The notes under the pieces: model-generated
The model's database searches: none
What the model saw: only the letters and a program-made list of their open reading frames with translations
Told to the model about the DNA's origin: nothing
Assembly: GCF_016808095.1 (NCBI RefSeq)
Contig: NC_068977.1
Coordinates: 24,887,364 to 24,951,363, forward strand
Length of the DNA: 64,000 nt
Origin: Vigna angularis
Taxonomy: Eukaryota; Streptophyta; Magnoliopsida; Fabales; Fabaceae
Reading direction: 5' to 3'
Translations under genes and position numbers: made by a program
Shown: in pieces, positions 49,246 through 61,314 of the stretch
Position numbering within the stretch: the first letter of the stretch is position 1
How the letters are laid out: every line of letters starts with the position of its first letter

Positions 49246-50562
49246 TGATAACAGTTGAAAAACTGTTATTTTCATGCTTAAAATTGATATTAAAAGCAAC
49301 CTTTAGACTTAGAAACTAGCTTGAAATCAATGCTTTTATCTATATTTTCAGAAATAAGAGAGCTGGACAGGTTTATGCTTGATTTGAGTGTTTTTGTGCA
49401 GGTTTTAAGGTGAATTTAGTGAAAAGAGTGAAGAAGGAGAGAAGTGACATTAGAAAAGACAAGAAAGAGTGCAAAAAGAGAAGTCGAAGGCACCGCTCAG
49501 CGGTAATTTACCGCTGAGCGGCACTCAAGAGGTCACGTTGGAACCGCTGAGGGGCAAAATGGCCGCTGAGGGGAAGAAACGAGTCACGCAACCACCGCTG
49601 AGCGGTAAATACCGCTGAGCGGCACTTTTTGGGCTTGGGCTTTTGTAATCTTTTGTAACTCTAGAATAGTATATAAGGACTTGCACGTCCTAGGGTTAGG
49701 TATCTTTGGCAGAACGAAGGCAAACACTCTCTCTTCCACCCCTTTGAAGGAGGATCTTGGATGCTCAGGCTACCTCTTCACCTTTATTGGGTTTATTCTT
49801 TCATTCTTTCATTATTGTTCATCTAGGTTCACCATGAATATGGTGAACTAAACCTTGTATGTTTGTTGGGGAATCAATGTAATCTCTTGAAGCTCTCATA
49901 TATGGAATTTATGCTTGCATCTTAATCTAAGACTTATGCTTTCTTTCATCATTAGTTAGGGTTTTTCCTCTTTGCTCAATGCTTGCATTGTTTAACTCAT
50001 TCTATTGCATGATTATTGGTTTTGTCGATACGGACACGTACGGGGAAGTCTAGATCCGGGGAATTTCTCCCAATATTATACTGACAATATTATATTGGTT
50101 GTCGTTAAGCTCCTGCACTCATGAACTAATCATTAGGAATGCTAGGAATTGTATGAACTATTTGATTAGGGAGAAGCCATCTAGAATGGTACTTTAGAGA
50201 GTGGCATTAACAATGATGATTTGAATGTTGAATTCCTAAAATGTATGAGAGTGGATGAGATGAAATTGACCCTCAACAACATATTCATTCATATAATCCA
50301 TTGAAAGTGTTTATCTTTTGTCTTTGCCATTGATCAATTCATGCATACATGTTTAGTTTTCGTCTTGCATAATATAATCCAATTATTTCGTTTGTAAGTC
50401 TTAGCTAATCAACAAACCACACAACTAAACTAGGCCGTGAGTCCTTTGGGAAGAACGATACTTGGTCTTACCAAGTTTATTACTTGAACGATTCGGTCAT
50501 ACTTGCCGATTGTGAAACAAGTTTGTGACATCATATTTTGGTGCTTACAAATTTGTCCATCA
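49246..50562 (+). repeat. 5' LTR of element 2
   Basis: 1317 bp. U3 holds inverted repeats built from CCGCTCAGCGG and CCGCTGAGCGG (49492-49625), including arms CCGCTCAGCGGTAA and TTACCGCTGAGCGG one base apart. The TATA box TATATAAG is at 49670-49677. The transcribed hairpin is at 49827-49848. Confidence 0.92.
49670..49677 (+). promoter_or_regulatory. TATA box of element 2 LTR
   Basis: TATATAAG lies about 50 bp downstream of the GC-rich inverted repeats. The second copy is at 54890-54897. Confidence 0.7.
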
Positions 50563-50886
50563 AGTTTTTGGCGCCGCTGCCGGGGATTCGTGGTTTAACT
50601 GGTTAATTTGTGTGATTATTGATTATCTTTGACTTTTTGAATTTCTGTTTTTATTTTTTTTTCTGTTTTTATTTTATTTGATTAGGTTAGATTAGATTTT
50701 ATTTTATTTTATTTTATCTTTTAGATTAGGTTAGATTTTATTTTATTTTATTTTATAGGTTAGATTTTATTTTTTTTAGATTAGGTTTTATTTTATTCTA
50801 TCTTCTAAATCTTTTATTTTTTTTTATCTTCTGAATTTATCTATCTTCTCTATCTTTTTGTGCTAACAATTATTTTCTAGAGTTTT

Positions 50887-52365
50887 GTGCCTAATGTCTG
50901 CAGAATGCAATTTGATCAAGAATTTAATTATGTGGGCACTCAATTCTATCAAAGTAATCTCAACCACTGGTGGGAACCTCACTCAAGCATGGATCAAAGC
51001 CAATTTTGGCAAGCTGCCGGACAATTTGAGAACCAACCACAACAACAATGGCAGCAACAAAGTTTTAAAATCAACAAAGGGAAGCAAGAGATCTCTTCAT
51101 TTAGACAAGGCATGGAGGAAACACTAGGTCACGCATGGGACAGGTACAAAAGCCTATTAAGAAAGACTCCCACGCATGGATTTAACGAATGAGAAGTAGT
51201 CCTAATCTTCCTTGGAGGTCTTGGTTCACAAACCATGATGATGCTTAACGCCTCAGCTGGAGGCAATATCAAATGGAAGACTCCAGAGGAAGCCACAGAA
51301 ATAATTGAAAGCATGACTACTAATGACAATAAGTGGAACAGTGAAAGAGGAGCTCCTATTCAACAAAAAGGAGTTCTACAGTTGCAATCCAAATATGCCT
51401 TGCTAGCTCAGAACAAGATAATAATTCAACAATTGGAGAATCTCTCAAAGATACTTGAACAATTGCCACAAGAGTTAAAGACTGTTGCACAGGTACAATC
51501 CCAGTTGTGCGAATTGTGTGGAGGTGACCATATCAATGGTCAATGTGCCTTTCCAGTTGAAGCCGTAGAGGATGTAAACTACATGACCAATCAGTACCGT
51601 CAAGGGAGCTACAATCAAGGGTGGAACCCACACTCAAGTATTGGTCAGGAACAAAGTGGGCAAGCTGGACAAACTGGGCAATTTAACAAGAAACAGCAAC
51701 AAACCTCTCCATCAGTAAAATTGGATGACACCCAACAATTTTTGAAAAATTTGGAGATGCACCTTTGTTTCATGAGTCAAAAATTGAATGTTAAGGTTAA
51801 TACTGAAGTTAACCTTAAGGAGGAAGGTCAAGCCATTGTTATTGAAAGTGACAAGATTCTTGATGAAAAGGTAGAGAGAAAAGAGAAAGAAGAGTTGAGT
51901 GAGAAAAATAAAGATGAAGAAAAAGAGAAAGAAGTGGTTGAGAGAGAAGAGAGAAAGAAGATTTGTGTGAAAAGAAAGAAGTTGAAAAGAAAAAGAAAAG
52001 GGAAGAAAAAAATAAAAGAAAAGAAAAAGAGAAAATTGAGGGAGAGAAAAAGGAAGAAAAAGAAGATGAGAGGAAAGAAGAAGAAATCATATGAAAAATC
52101 ACATCTTCATCCAAAGAAGTATCATAGGAAGAAGGAATTTGAGTGCTTTATGGAAATCTTCAAGAAATTGGAGATTAAAGTTCCTATGATTGAGACACTG
52201 CAACAAGTTCCTGGTTTGATCAAATTTCTGAAGAAGTTCAGTAGAAAGAAGAAAAAGAAGAAGGAACTTGAGCTTTACTGGGTCAAGCTAATGACGTTAA
52301 AAGAGCGCTTGCTGGGAGGCAACCCAGTGATTTACAAACTTTTGACTTTTGATTTGGTTTTGTAA
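50887..52365 (+). pseudogene. Athila-like gag of element 2, one in-frame stop
   Basis: The frame from 50887 encodes a Gln-rich N-terminus, then the gag core SFRQGMEE...AWDRYKSLLRKTP. A TGA at 51190-51192 follows. The same frame goes on with FLGGLGSQTMMMLNASAGG, TPEEATEIIESM and a zinc-knuckle-like CELCGGDHINGQC near 51519. The last 170 residues are Lys/Glu-rich, likely charged coil. The frame ends at 52365, past the conserved GGGAGGCAACCC motif. No pol follows. Without the stop it would be about 490 residues. It may be a pseudogene or need stop readthrough. Confidence 0.75.
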
Positions 52366-52607
52366 TTTTTAATTTGTGGACATTATTCTGTAAATATTCT
52401 GTTGAATTTAGCATCTACTGAAGGATGCTAGGTGGTTAAGTATCTACTGAAGGATACTAGGTTTGTAACACCTACTGATAGGTGTTGGTAAGAAATTTTG
52501 CACCTACTGATGGGTGCTGGTAAGTTTGAAACACCTACTGATGGGTGTTGGTGGATTTCGGGTCAGGCTCGTGACGTTAAACAAGCGCTACCTGGGAGGC
52601 AACCCAG
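52281..52607 (+). other. Two copies of a conserved Athila-type motif with hairpins between
   Basis: GACGTTAAA..GCGCT followed by CTGGG-AGGCAA-CCCAG occurs at 52281-52327 and 52562-52607; element 1 has it at 2427-2472. Between the two copies lie five small hairpins with loops TACTGAAG, TACTGATA or TACTGATG (52409-52549). Confidence 0.8.
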
Positions 52608-54427
52608 TTGATTGATTGTTTTTGTTTGTTTATTTTTAGTTAGGATTTGCATAAGCATTTTTAACATTGAATTGCAGGGAACCTATGAGGGACATGTAGG
52701 GAAGGCACGTAGGTCAAGAAAAGAAGGAGAGGAGCACTTCACGAAAGTGCCGCTGAGCGGCAATTACCGCTGAGCGGTACTATCGCAGATGGGCTTAAGT
52801 TCCCCTTAGCGGAACCCGAGCCCATTAGGGTATTTTTAAACCCTAAGCTGCGTGATTTTACATTCTTTCAAGCTCTTCTCTGCACAAACACTTCCACACC
52901 TCTTCTCTTAGGTCTTCTACATCTTTTCACTCTTCCCTCTTAAGAAAATCTCCCTTTCACTCACTTTCTCACTAGTTTTCCATCTAAGTTTGGGGTTGGG
53001 AGATAGCATCATTGAAGGGGATGATTTCTTCATTGTGGTTTACTAATGCTTAACAATGTATCTGTTGGTTTTGTGAATTATGTTTGATGCAGGGATGGCC
53101 TCCTTATCGGGCAAAAAGAATCAAGACTATAAGATCCAAGGAGGAAGAGGAAGATATAGAGGACAGCTCAGACTAATGAGGAGCTGAGATAGCATTTACT
53201 GATGAATGCTATCATATGATTATGCTTTTGCGGTTTAAGTTTTCTAAACTTATTTGTTTTTGTTTTTAGATTAGGGTTTGATGTACTTTATTGAAAACAT
53301 GGTTTGTTATGATGGTTTGCTATTAATTGTGATTGTGTGATAAGTAATGCTTGATGATGCTTATTGATTGATTGATGTTGAGATGACGTGCACATTAAAA
53401 TGCTTATACAGGTGATTTACAAGCTTTGTGAACAAATGCATGATATCATGATTGTGATTGTGAAATTAAGCAGGATGTGTATGTCAAATGTGAATGAGCT
53501 TATATGTGAGGTTTTGAGCTCCAGAGTTGTTATTGTTGAATGCTATTACTTTGAAAGCATGAATGATTTTGCCCAGGTTTTCTATGATTGAATCAATTGC
53601 TTGTTTTGCATCATATGATCAAGGCCGTGTTGTTGAAACCCTTTTTTATTGGCCAAATTCATAAAGTTAGCCTACTAAAAGAGAACACGTTGTGTTCTAT
53701 CCTTTGAACCCTTAGCCTTGAATATACACTGAAACCCTTGATTGAAAATCTTTACCTTGAGTTAAGTAGAAGATCTTGTGTGGTATTGTTAAATGTTCAA
53801 GTTTGGGGTTATTGGGGAAACATGAAAAAGGAAAAGCATTGAGCTAAGAGCTAAAAAAAGTAAGAATATGCAAAGAAGAAGAAAAAGAAAAGAAAAGAAA
53901 AAGAAGTAAAGCTCAATGCAAATGCAAAGGCAAAAGAAAGTTGGGAAGAATAAGAATAATTGTGTTGTTATGATTCTCTTAACTCAAGGATTTTGTGATC
54001 CAGAAAAACCAATTTTCTTGTTAGCCCAGCCACATTATAAGCCATTGAAAAGCCCTTGTGATGATGCATGCTTGTGAATGTTTTTGATTGTGGTAAAATG
54101 AAAGGCAAAGTTGATTCATGTGACATTGTGATAGTGGAGTGAATGAGTGAAACACTTTACCTCTTATACACTTGTGTGATGAGTGAAACACTTTATCTAG
54201 TGAGGAAATATTCCATAAGCACATGAACATCCATGCTTAATTGATTGATCATTCATGAAAAATAGCATTTGTTGGAATCTAGATGACTTTGTGATCACTA
54301 AAAGCATGTGCACATCTTGATGGAACTCTTGGTCATAAGTTTGAGTGAAGTTATTACTTATCTTGAAAAGAGGATTTTGAATGAGTAAACCATCATATGA
54401 ATTGGTTGGAGATGGAGTTACATTTTG
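52608..54427 (+). other. Non-coding 3' interior of element 2
   Basis: It contains another CCGCTGAGCGG pair (about 52750-52780), a sixth TACTGATG-loop hairpin (53188-53213), a purine-rich stretch (53820-53950) and a block resembling element 1 (53990-54140). No protein domain was recognised. Confidence 0.65.
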
Positions 54428-54465
54428 TTTGCTTGAGGACAAGCAAAGTTCTAAGTTTGGGGTTG
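54428..54465 (+). other. Hairpin plus polypurine tract of element 2
   Basis: TTTGCTTG and CAAGCAAA pair around AGGA (54428-54447), followed by AAGTTTGGGGTTG and the 3' LTR. Confidence 0.8.
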
Positions 54466-55782
54466 TGATAACAGTTGAAAAACTGTTATTTTCATGCTTA
54501 AAATTGATATTAAAAGCAACCTTTAGACTTAGAAACTAGCTTGAAATCAATGCTTTTATCTATATTTTCAGAAATAAGAGAGCTGGACAGGTTTATGCTT
54601 GATTTGAGTGTTTTTGTGCAGGTTTTAAGGTGAATTTAGTGAAAAGAGTGAAGAAGGAGAGAAGTGACATTAGAAAAGACAAGAAAGAGTGCAAAAAGAG
54701 AAGTCGAAGGCACCGCTCAGCGGTAATTTACCGCTGAGCGGCACTCAAGAGGTCACGTTGGAACCGCTGAGGGGCAAAATGGCCGCTGAGGGGAAGAAAC
54801 GAGTCACGCAACCACCGCTGAGCGGTAAATACCGCTGAGCGGCACTTTTTGGGCTTGGGCTTTTGTAATCTTTTGTAACTCTAGAATAGTATATAAGGAC
54901 TTGCACGTCCTAGGGTTAGGTATCTTTGGCAGAACGAAGGCAAACACTCTCTCTTCCACCCCTTTGAAGGAGGATCTTGGATGCTCAGGCTACCTCTTCA
55001 CCTTTATTGGGTTTATTCTTTCATTCTTTCATTATTGTTCATCTAGGTTCACCATGAATATGGTGAACTAAACCTTGTATGTTTGTTGGGGAATCAATGT
55101 AATCTCTTGAAGCTCTCATATATGGAATTTATGCTTGCATCTTAATCTAAGACTTATGCTTTCTTTCATCATTAGTTAGGGTTTTTCCTCTTTGCTCAAT
55201 GCTTGCATTGTTTAACTCATTCTATTGCATGATTATTGGTTTTGTCGATACGGACACGTACGGGGAAGTCTAGATCCGGGGAATTTCTCCCAATATTATA
55301 CTGACAATATTATATTGGTTGTCGTTAAGCTCCTGCACTCATGAACTAATCATTAGGAATGCTAGGAATTGTATGAACTATTTGATTAGGGAGAAGCCAT
55401 CTAGAATGGTACTTTAGAGAGTGGCATTAACAATGATGATTTGAATGTTGAATTCCTAAAATGTATGAGAGTGGATGAGATGAAATTGACCCTCAACAAC
55501 ATATTCATTCATATAATCCATTGAAAGTGTTTATCTTTTGTCTTTGCCATTGATCAATTCATGCATACATGTTTAGTTTTCGTCTTGCATAATATAATCC
55601 AATTATTTCGTTTGTAAGTCTTAGCTAATCAACAAACCACACAACTAAACTAGGCCGTGAGTCCTTTGGGAAGAACGATACTTGGTCTTACCAAGTTTAT
55701 TACTTGAACGATTCGGTCATACTTGCCGATTGTGAAACAAGTTTGTGACATCATATTTTGGTGCTTACAAATTTGTCCATCA
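54466..55782 (+). repeat. 3' LTR of element 2
   Basis: No difference from 49246-50562 was seen on reading. Followed by the target duplication AACTA. Confidence 0.93.
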
Positions 55783-56344
55783 AACTACAAACAAAATCGC
55801 CTTCCAGAACTGCGTGATCCTTGATTCTCCACCAAAAGTAGAGATACGTAGGAGCAAGGCTAGTCCTTGTCAGGCTCACTCTCCCAAAAATCCAAATCAT
55901 TTCAAAACAAAGTTCTCAACAAATCTCCAAACAAACATCTCAAACAGTTTTCAAAAGAACTACGTAACCCTGATTTCTCACATGAGAATACGTAGGAGCA
56001 AGGTCAATCCTTGTCGGGCCCCAAAAAGCTAAAAAATATTGTTTGTTTCTTTAGAGTTTTATTTCAAGGGAATGTTAAACACTTTGAAAACCACATCCAC
56101 ATTCGCGCATTTAGTTAAAGGTACTGCCTTAGGGCAGGCGTTGTAGGGTGCTAATACCTTCCCTACACGTAACCGACTCCCGAACCAAGAATCTGGTTCT
56201 ATTTGACCATGCCTTATCATTTTATGGTTTTTCCGTAGTTTTCCAGAATAAACTATGGTGGCGACTCCAAAATCTCTTTTCAAAATGATTATCTCTCTTT
56301 TTTTTAATGGATCGTCGTCCCGTCGCGATTCCGGTTGCGACAGA

Positions 56345-56362
56345 TGGCGACTCCACTGGGGA
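56345..56362 (+). other. Primer binding site of the Tat/Ogre-like element
   Basis: TGGCGACTCCACTGGGGA, two bases after the LTR end. The first 11 bases also occur inside the LTR at 56259-56269. Confidence 0.75.
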
Positions 56363-57196
56363 TCAAGAGAGTCAGGCCATTTAATTAGATGTGCGAATTC
56401 AATGTGGTTTTTCTTTGTGTTTTTCTTCCCTTTCTTTTTCTTTATCTTTGTTGGATATTTGTCATTATTGTATATATGTTCTTTTGATTATATTGAACCC
56501 CAGGGTAGAAAACATGTTATATCTGCCTGGGAATTTTCTGGTTGTTTTGCAGGTGAGGGTTTGGGGTGTATAATTGCATTCTCCCTTCACACACACACAT
56601 CATATGCATATCATGAGTGAGGCCCTATACCCGGGTCTGAGCGCAACTTAGAAATAGAGGGGTTGTGTAGCGGTGTCACTCTGGGATGTACTTCCTGTTT
56701 GGCTATCGTGAGAACCCCAGCCAGAGTCTGTTCTTTTCATTTGTGTCTCCACATCTAGTTGATTACTCTGACTGTTGTGGAGAAACAGTGAAAAGAGCCA
56801 TAGCTCTGGTGGCCTGATTTAAGCATTAGGAAGCTATCCTTGTGAGTGCATATATTTGGCCTTAGAACTTTTGATATTCAACCTTTGATAAGGCACAAAA
56901 GGGAGAAATGTGTTTTCCTATAACCCTCATGTTCGCTTAATAAAAATCACGCACCGCGTACATATCATCATATCTCTTTATCTTTTTTTCTTTCTTTCTT
57001 TTGCTTTTTCCTTTTTCTTCGCTCATTGTTTTTCTTCATAGTCTTGTCACGTTTTGTGGATTCTAGTCAAAAATTATAAAGTTGTGATTAAGGCCCTTAA
57101 GCTAAAGATGGGAATTAACATGGAATTTTGAGTCAAGAGGTATTCGAGTTCATACATTTTGACGAAAAGATGCACATCAAGTAAAAGAGGATAATA
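56363..57196 (+). other. Leader of the Tat/Ogre-like element
   Basis: Untranslated region between primer site and ORF1. T-rich stretches and short ORFs only; nothing recognised. Confidence 0.55.
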
Positions 57197-58480
57197 TTGG
57201 TGGGGTATAAGAATTTGTTGAGTCTGTTAGAGGTGGAGGTCCAAACATCAGCAATTACTACTTTAGCCCAGTACTATGATCCATCACTAAGGTGCTTTAC
57301 TTTCCAAGATTTCCAACTAGTACCAATAGTGGAAGAATTCGAGAAGGTCTTAAATATACCTCTCAAGGAAAAAGCTCCATACAACTACCTTGAGCAGTAT
57401 AAAGTACACCCAATGAAGTTAGAAAGCGAGTTCACAATCAAGGGCAAAGTGAGGGGCCTTCCTCAAAGATACTTATAGGAATACCTACATCGTTTGGCTT
57501 AAGAAGAAAATTGGGAAATGTTTACAGATGTATTAGCCTTTCTCCTCTATGGTGTCATGCTTTCTCCTAAAATGTTAAGAACCTCGTCGATTATGCCGCT
57601 ATGAATGCATTTGTGGGAGACAAAGAGCGCTGTGAGAATCTAGTCAGTGCCATCCTGGCTGAAGTTTATGGGACCCTTAATCGTTGTTACGAACTTAAGG
57701 GGGGAAAGATGTTATGTTGTCTACCAGTGTTGTATATGTGGTTCATTTCCCGTGAGACTGGAGACGCCTTAAATTCCCTGTACCCCATGGACGAGTTATT
57801 GCAGTATATAATCGATTACAAGGACACTGTAAACGATTACCCGAGATAAAACTGGATTTTGTACAGAAAGTCCATCACAGGTACTCAGTCAGGTGAACAT
57901 GGGTCACCATTGGAAAAAAAAGTGACTTTTAGGCACTTTTGCATTTGTCTTAGGCTGTTCCTTGTGAACCACATGTGAAAAGAGCAAATGAATGGGCGCA
58001 ACTTTGTGCAAGTTTAAACGAAGAACAAGATAAATGGTGTGTCCCTTGGCAGCATAGATCAGATTACATATCATTGCGGGAGGTATCCTAATGTACCCCT
58101 CATGGGTATTAGGTGGTGTATTAATTGCAATCCTATGTTAGCGCAAAAAAAATAATTTGAGTATCCTGAGAGGATCGCTAACACCTGCATCTCTCGCCAC
58201 ATTGCAGATCATATGAGGCATGAATCTTTTGCTGAAATGTTTCATCAAGTTAAAGACACTCGGGGAAATGTTGTTCGCTTCAAAGAAAGGTCCAAGATTA
58301 TGGACTGTTAGTGGAAGTTTCCCTTAGCCAATGAATCACGGAAAGGGTTAAGACAATCAAGTTGTAATTAATTTCCCTAACCCAAATTGCGAAAGGAAAT
58401 TTCAAAATGAGGAGCAGTGGATAGAAGCAGCATTGACAAAACTAGAAGGAATGTTGGCGAAAGAATATGTCGTTGAATAA
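57197..58480 (+). pseudogene. Ogre-type ORF1 remnant upstream of gag
   Basis: Successive frames give LLSLLEVEVQTSAITTLAQ, YDPSLRCFTFQDFQLVP, KVRGLPQRYL, then LYGVMLSP, GKMLCCLPVLYMWF and, near 58075, YPNVPLMG. This order matches the plant ORF1 family found in front of gag in Ogre elements (the DUF7745-like domain), whose function is unknown. Stops at 57476-57478 and 57847-57849 and shifts break it. Confidence 0.7.
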
Positions 58481-58943
58481 GGACAAGTTAAAAGAATCGG
58501 AAGAGAAGTCTCTCACAGCTAGTTTCCCTTGCCAATGAAGCCATTGAAAACGTCCTTAAGTTCTTAGCTGATGTTGAGTATGAAATGCCAATCATCAACC
58601 CGCTTGAGGGGACTGAAACATTCCTCAATTGCTGTAAGAAACTGATTAGATAATGTGATGAGTAAAGCCTGCGATGGTTGACCAAGAATTCCTATGTCTC
58701 GCATTTTGGGAACTTCTGAATGATGAATCACCTTATTGACTCTGTTTCGTGTTAATTTCCAAAATTATACCGGGGCAAATATTTTCACAGCTTTATAGTT
58801 TCTGACTAGAGAATTTGAACTATGTTTTCTTTTCTTTTCTTTTCTTTTTTATTTTTATTTTTCTTTTTTCTTATTTTGTTTCACAAAAAAAATACAGCTA
58901 AGCATCTAAGACACCCTAAAGGACACGAACCAGTGGCAAAATC

Positions 58944-60320
58944 ATGGAGAACCAAGTAGAAGTTCAAGAAGGAATAGAAGCCGATATCCAACAGCTGAAA
59001 GGACAAATCAGTCGAATCTTAGAAGCCCTGAATGCCTTACAAGTCCCCGGAGATCCATCCGCACAAAGACTACAACAAGAAGTTCCGGGAGCACCTCCAC
59101 CCTTAGGAGTAGACTTGAGCCATCTTGACACTCAAAAGGCCGAAGATAATGCAGTTGAGGTAGAAGACGAGCCTGGGGCAACCACTTTCACAATTCCTGG
59201 GCAGATTATCCAACCAGGTATTGAAAGCATGATGATGAAAAAACAACCTAAGACGAAGTCTCCATCTTGTGTCATTACACCAGGAGATTTTAAGGATGAT
59301 AAGAGCAGATTAGAAGTCCTTGAGAAGAGGTTGAGAGCGATAGAGGGTGAAGGAAGTTTTGAATTTGAAGATGCTAAAAAATTGTGTTTAGTTCATGATG
59401 TGGTGATACCTCCAAGGTTCAGGATGCCAGAATTTGAGAAATATCGGGGAAATACTTGCCCGAGGGGCCATATAACCATGTACTGCAGGAAAATGGCAGC
59501 TTATGTCCACGATGAAAAACTTTTGATTCATTTCTTCCAAGAAAGTTTAACTGGCATGGCTCTAACTTGGTACATGCGTTTGGAAACGACTCACATCTAC
59601 TCATGGAAAGATCTGGTTAGCGCATTTCTAAAGCAGTATGAATATAATAAATATCTAACACCTGACAGATTACAACTGCAAAACATAGTGAAGAAAGAGT
59701 CCGAATCATTCAGAGAATATGCCCAAAGGTGGAGAGAAATTGCTGCTCAAGTGGAACCGCCTCTGAACGACAAGGAGATGACTATCATATTTTTGAATAC
59801 TCTGCAAACCCCATTTTATGAACACATGATAGGCAGTGTTTCTTTAAGTTTTACTGACATAGTAGTAATTGGAGAGAGGGTTGAGAGTGGCATAAGAAGT
59901 GGAAAAATTGCACTAGGCCCAGAGCTAGTAGCCAGTCTAAACGAGTATGGTCTTAGACATGAGAAAGATAAGAAGTGAAGAGCTAATTCCCATTTTACTG
60001 CCTATCCTCAAATGTCGCATTCCTATGGGTCTAGCCGAGCCACTGAACGAAGAAATTACAATCGTGATGAGGGGGTCGCCAACTTCACTCCTATCCCCAT
60101 GACCTATACGGAGCTACTACCAGATCTTCTCCGCAGAAACCTCATAAAGATTTGTCCAACTAGGCCTATACGACCTCCGTATCCAAGGAGCTATGACATA
60201 AATGCCAGGTGTGATTATCATGGAGGGGCGTGTGGACATTCAATAGAGGCATGCAAGGCCCTAAAACGTAAAGTGCAATCTTTGATCGATTCAGGATGTT
60301 TAAAGTTTGAAGAAATGTAA
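58944..60320 (+). pseudogene. Tat/Ogre-like gag with one in-frame stop
   Basis: The frame starts MENQVEVQEG at 58944. It has an N-terminal coiled segment, a Pro-rich linker, and the Retrotrans_gag core (MPEFEKYRG, MAAYVHDEKLLIHFFQESL, WYMRLE, RLQLQNIVKKESESFREYAQ). A TGA at 59976-59978 is followed in the same frame by a C-terminal part with FTPIPMTYTELLPDLL and a CDYHGGACGHSIEAC knuckle-like motif, ending at 60320. Total about 458 codons. Apart from the stop it looks complete. No pol follows. Confidence 0.82.
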
Positions 60321-61314
60321 TCTAGCACTGCGGCAAGGCGTGAGTTCACCTCTACAAATGCCATGGACGAGTGAAGAGGACTCTCGGATTATTTGGAAAG
60401 CATAAATTATTGTAAAAGTTGAAACTGATGTTGTTTTGCTCGAGCTTTAATTTGTCTCACTATAAGGTTTATGCTCATTGATATCACGCTTTCATCCATG
60501 AATTTTAATGTGAAATTTCATTACTTGGTATCTCCAAGGTTTACTGGAAATCATGTCCTAATAGGGTGTCGTGGAGAAAATATAAGAAAAAAAAAAAAAA
60601 ACAAAAAAAAACAAAATTTGAAGAAAAATCTTGAGTCGTTTGTCTTACTTGCAAATTACTAAACTCTTGTTTTTTCCAAAAAAAATATAGCAAATTTGAA
60701 AATCAAAAAAACAATGTTGCAGTGTCGGATTTTCCCGAATTTAATTGTTTTTTGCGAGGCTTGTTTTCCATCTTTACAGTTGTGTCAGCGTGTATTTCAT
60801 CTTTGTTTTCCATCAAAGGCTTATCTTGAGCCCATTTCTTCGTTGTTTCATGCAAATAATTTTGAGTTTTACTCTCGTTCTCATTTTTTCGAAGTTAATT
60901 TTCCTTATCTTCCTTCATCGTAAATTTCTTTTTTAAGTCCTCTTCTTCTTTGTTTCAAAAGTTTTTTCGATTAGAATTTTTTCTTTAGACCAAATAAAAA
61001 GAAAACATAAAAATCTAATTTCATTTCATCATTGGAGCAGAATTACAGAAAGGTCGGAAAGATGATTTTGAACAAGTACATCATTTTGAATACACTCATA
61101 CGATCTTAACATTTGATAAATAAAAATAAAAATGCATAAAAAAGAAAAAAAAAAGCAGATATAACAAAGAAGTGCAAAGTCACAATTTCAAATAAAAAAA
61201 AAAAAGCAAATAAAGCAGATAACAAAAGCAAATAAAAGATTGTTCAGGGTTCGATCACTGGTGATCGTTAATTTTACAGACCATGAAAATAAACTTAAAA
61301 AAAAAAAAAAGCAT
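60321..61314. other. Stretch between gag and the antisense gene
   Basis: No coding signal. Several A-tracts (60583-60612, 61194-61205, 61297-61310) and T-rich stretches. It would contain the 3' end of the antisense transcript. Confidence 0.55.

Larger units (their letters stand above)
49241..55787 (+). mobile_element. Athila-like gag-only retrotransposon (element 2), very recent
   Basis: It spans 49246-55782, flanked by AACTA (49241-49245, 55783-55787). LTRs of 1317 bp at offset 5220 show no difference on reading. The primer site at 50569-50586 is the tRNA-Asp type with one change. The polypurine tract AAGTTTGGGGTTG is at 54453-54465. The interior encodes a gag-like protein with one stop and a Lys/Glu-rich tail, but no protease, reverse transcriptase or integrase. 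It is nested in the Tat/Ogre-like 5' LTR. Confidence 0.93.
44952..56342 (+). repeat. 5' LTR of the Tat/Ogre-like element, split by element 2
   Basis: LTR pieces 44952-49245 and 55788-56342 sum to about 4.85 kb once element 2 and one copy of its AACTA duplication are removed. They contain a TTCGTCC cluster, a long C-rich middle and a six-unit tandem array. Two copies of TACGTAGGAGCAAGG lie near the end (55848, 55990). A stretch beginning GGTACTGCCTTAGGGCAGG matches the solo LTR in reverse. Confidence 0.85.

Noticed and set aside
51839..52114. 91-codon minus-strand Ser/Phe-rich ORF
   Set aside because: Complement of the Lys/Glu-rich gag tail; composition shadow only.
60583..60612. Poly(A) tail of a processed retrocopy near the WOX-like gene
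   Set aside because: The A-tracts are on the strand opposite to the gene, and the gene keeps its introns, so it is not a retrocopy.
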